Shown: in pieces, positions 12,746 to 13,549 of the stretch
Layout of the letters: every line of letters begins with the position of its first letter
Numbering within the stretch: the first letter of the stretch is position 1
Assembly (NCBI GenBank): GCA_964387365.1
Contig: CAYLWP010000060.1
Span: 1 to 13,549 of the forward strand
Reading direction: 5' to 3'
From: COE1 sp964387365
GTDB taxonomy: Bacteria > Bacillota > Clostridia > Lachnospirales > Lachnospiraceae
Length of the DNA stretch: 13,549 nt
Notes under the pieces: model-generated
Told to the model about the DNA's origin: nothing
Seen by the model: the letters and a program-made list of their open reading frames with translations, nothing else
Database searches by the model: none
Position numbers and translations under genes: made by a program

Positions 12746-13549
12746 CTAGTCTCTAAGTCCTGCTGTTAAATCTGTTCCGAAATGCTTTTCAGCGATAGAA
12801 CCGAGAGTTCCGTCTGCATATAAAGCATCCAGCGCCTCTTCAATCTTGGCTGTCAATGCATCATTACCCTTCTTTAAGCAGATACCGATAGGCTCTAATT
12901 CCGGATTATCCCAAACTGTCTTATAGTTTGCTGCATCATCACCAAGGTAATATGCTGCTACAACGCTGTCTGTCAATACGGAGTCTGTACGTCCTGCCTT
13001 CAAATCATCAAAGCAGTTGATAACCTTATCATACTGGAATAACTCAACGCCAAGCTCAGCGCCATGTGCCTTCATATAATCATCAGAGGTTGTTTCTGCC
13101 TGAACTGCGGTAGAATAACCGTTTAACGCTTCCAGAGAATCAATCTCGGATTCATTCGGAACAATCAAAGCTGTATGGTTAGATACATACGGTGTTGTCA
13201 GGTTGAAGTTTTCCTTTCTTTCCTCCGTGATGCTGACACTGGAAATAATACAGTCATACTTCTCCGTATCAACACCGGCAAATATGCCGTCCCATGCGGT
13301 ATCTACAAGCTCAAGCTCGAGTCCCAGATACTCTGCAATTGCTTTTGAAACATCAACGTCAAATCCAATCGGAGTAGCGCCGTCTGTATCGAAATATTCC
13401 ATTGGAGGATATCCGATTTCCATTCCGACCATAAGAACTCCTTCCTTCAAGGTTGCTGCCCCTGCAGCATCAGCAGCATCTGCAGTGGTCTCTGCCTCTG
13501 CAGCCGGTGTACTTTCCTCTGCCGGAGCTGTTGCTTCCACACTCTCCGT
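12746..13549 (-). CDS. Polar amino acid ABC transporter substrate-binding protein, 5' end missing
   Basis: 267 codons visible; the frame is open at the right edge (the GTG at 13540 is an internal Val, not a start), so the signal peptide and lipobox are outside the window. The first 30 or so residues are an Ala/Glu/Thr-rich linker typical of clostridial lipoproteins. The SBP_bac_3 fold follows: EIGYPPMEYFD, GFDVDVSKAIAEYLG, WDGIFAGVDTEKYDCIISSV, and SITEERKENF with the Arg that usually binds the ligand carboxylate. The second lobe has AVQAETTSDDY, a hinge with DSVLTDSVVAAYYL, and the end GTLGSIAEKHFG. It should capture an amino acid outside the membrane for the permease. The substrate cannot be named; family members take polar amino acids or cystine. 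The predicted partner ATPase is a pseudogene in this sequence. Confidence 0.92.
   Translation of the reverse strand, partial: TESVEATAPAEESTPAAEAETTADAADAAGAATLKEGVLMVGMEIGYPPMEYFDTDGATPIGFDVDVSKAIAEYLGLELELVDTAWDGIFAGVDTEKYDCIISSVSITEERKENFNLTTPYVSNHTALIVPNESEIDSLEALNGYSTAVQAETTSDDYMKAHGAELGVELFQYDKVINCFDDLKAGRTDSVLTDSVVAAYYLGDDAANYKTVWDNPELEPIGICLKKGNDALTAKIEEALDALYADGTLGSIAEKHFGTDLTAGLRD

Overview
The window looks like chromosomal DNA from a low-to-mid GC Gram-positive gut anaerobe, most likely a Lachnospiraceae member (Clostridia). The evidence is the strong AGGAGG ribosome sites, a CcpA-type cre site, an RelQ-like small alarmone synthetase, a GltD-like Fe-S oxidoreductase and the protein style (for example a substrate-binding protein with an Ala/Glu/Thr-rich linker after its missing lipoprotein signal). 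The genus cannot be fixed from the sequence alone. No tRNA, rRNA, CRISPR array, phage gene or insertion sequence was seen.

Layout, left to right. (1) The N-terminal 197 codons of a minus-strand Fe-S/FAD oxidoreductase run off the left edge; its promoter carries a near-ideal cre site. (2) A cyclic-di-GMP EAL phosphodiesterase with a broken GGDEF motif (1001-2686, +). (3) An M18 aminopeptidase (minus), whose last codons and stop codon lie inside the terminator hairpin it shares with gene 2. (4) A second PAS-degenerate GGDEF-EAL protein (4408-6081, +), divergent from the peptidase across an operator-rich 241-bp region. (5) A hexuronate operon uxuA-uxuB (minus), with two intercistronic hairpins, and a divergent AraC-family regulator. 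(6) A small alarmone synthetase (minus) with a consensus promoter, overlapping the AraC gene tail to tail. (7) A polar amino acid ABC importer operon read leftwards from the right edge: binding protein (partial), permease, ATPase, then a DMT/EamA transporter remnant.

How the genes work together. UxuB reduces D-fructuronate to D-mannonate and UxuA dehydrates that to 2-keto-3-deoxygluconate, the glucuronate/pectin-xylan side-chain pathway; the AraC protein is the obvious candidate regulator. The two EAL proteins would lower c-di-GMP and the alarmone synthetase would make (p)ppGpp, so three second-messenger enzymes sit within about 10 kb, although nothing shows they act together.

The most unusual part is the distal end of the ABC operon. 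The ATPase gene is broken by two opposite frameshifts, one in an (AT)6 dinucleotide tract and one a single missing base in the D-loop codon. The DMT transporter translationally coupled to it has lost roughly the middle half of the family sequence in frame. This looks like local gene decay, or possibly slippage-based on/off switching at the AT tract; sequencing or assembly error must also be considered. No wholly new system was identified. The best leads are these lesions, the two hairpins whose loops contain a gene's stop codon, and the dense operator/promoter architecture at 4236-4367.
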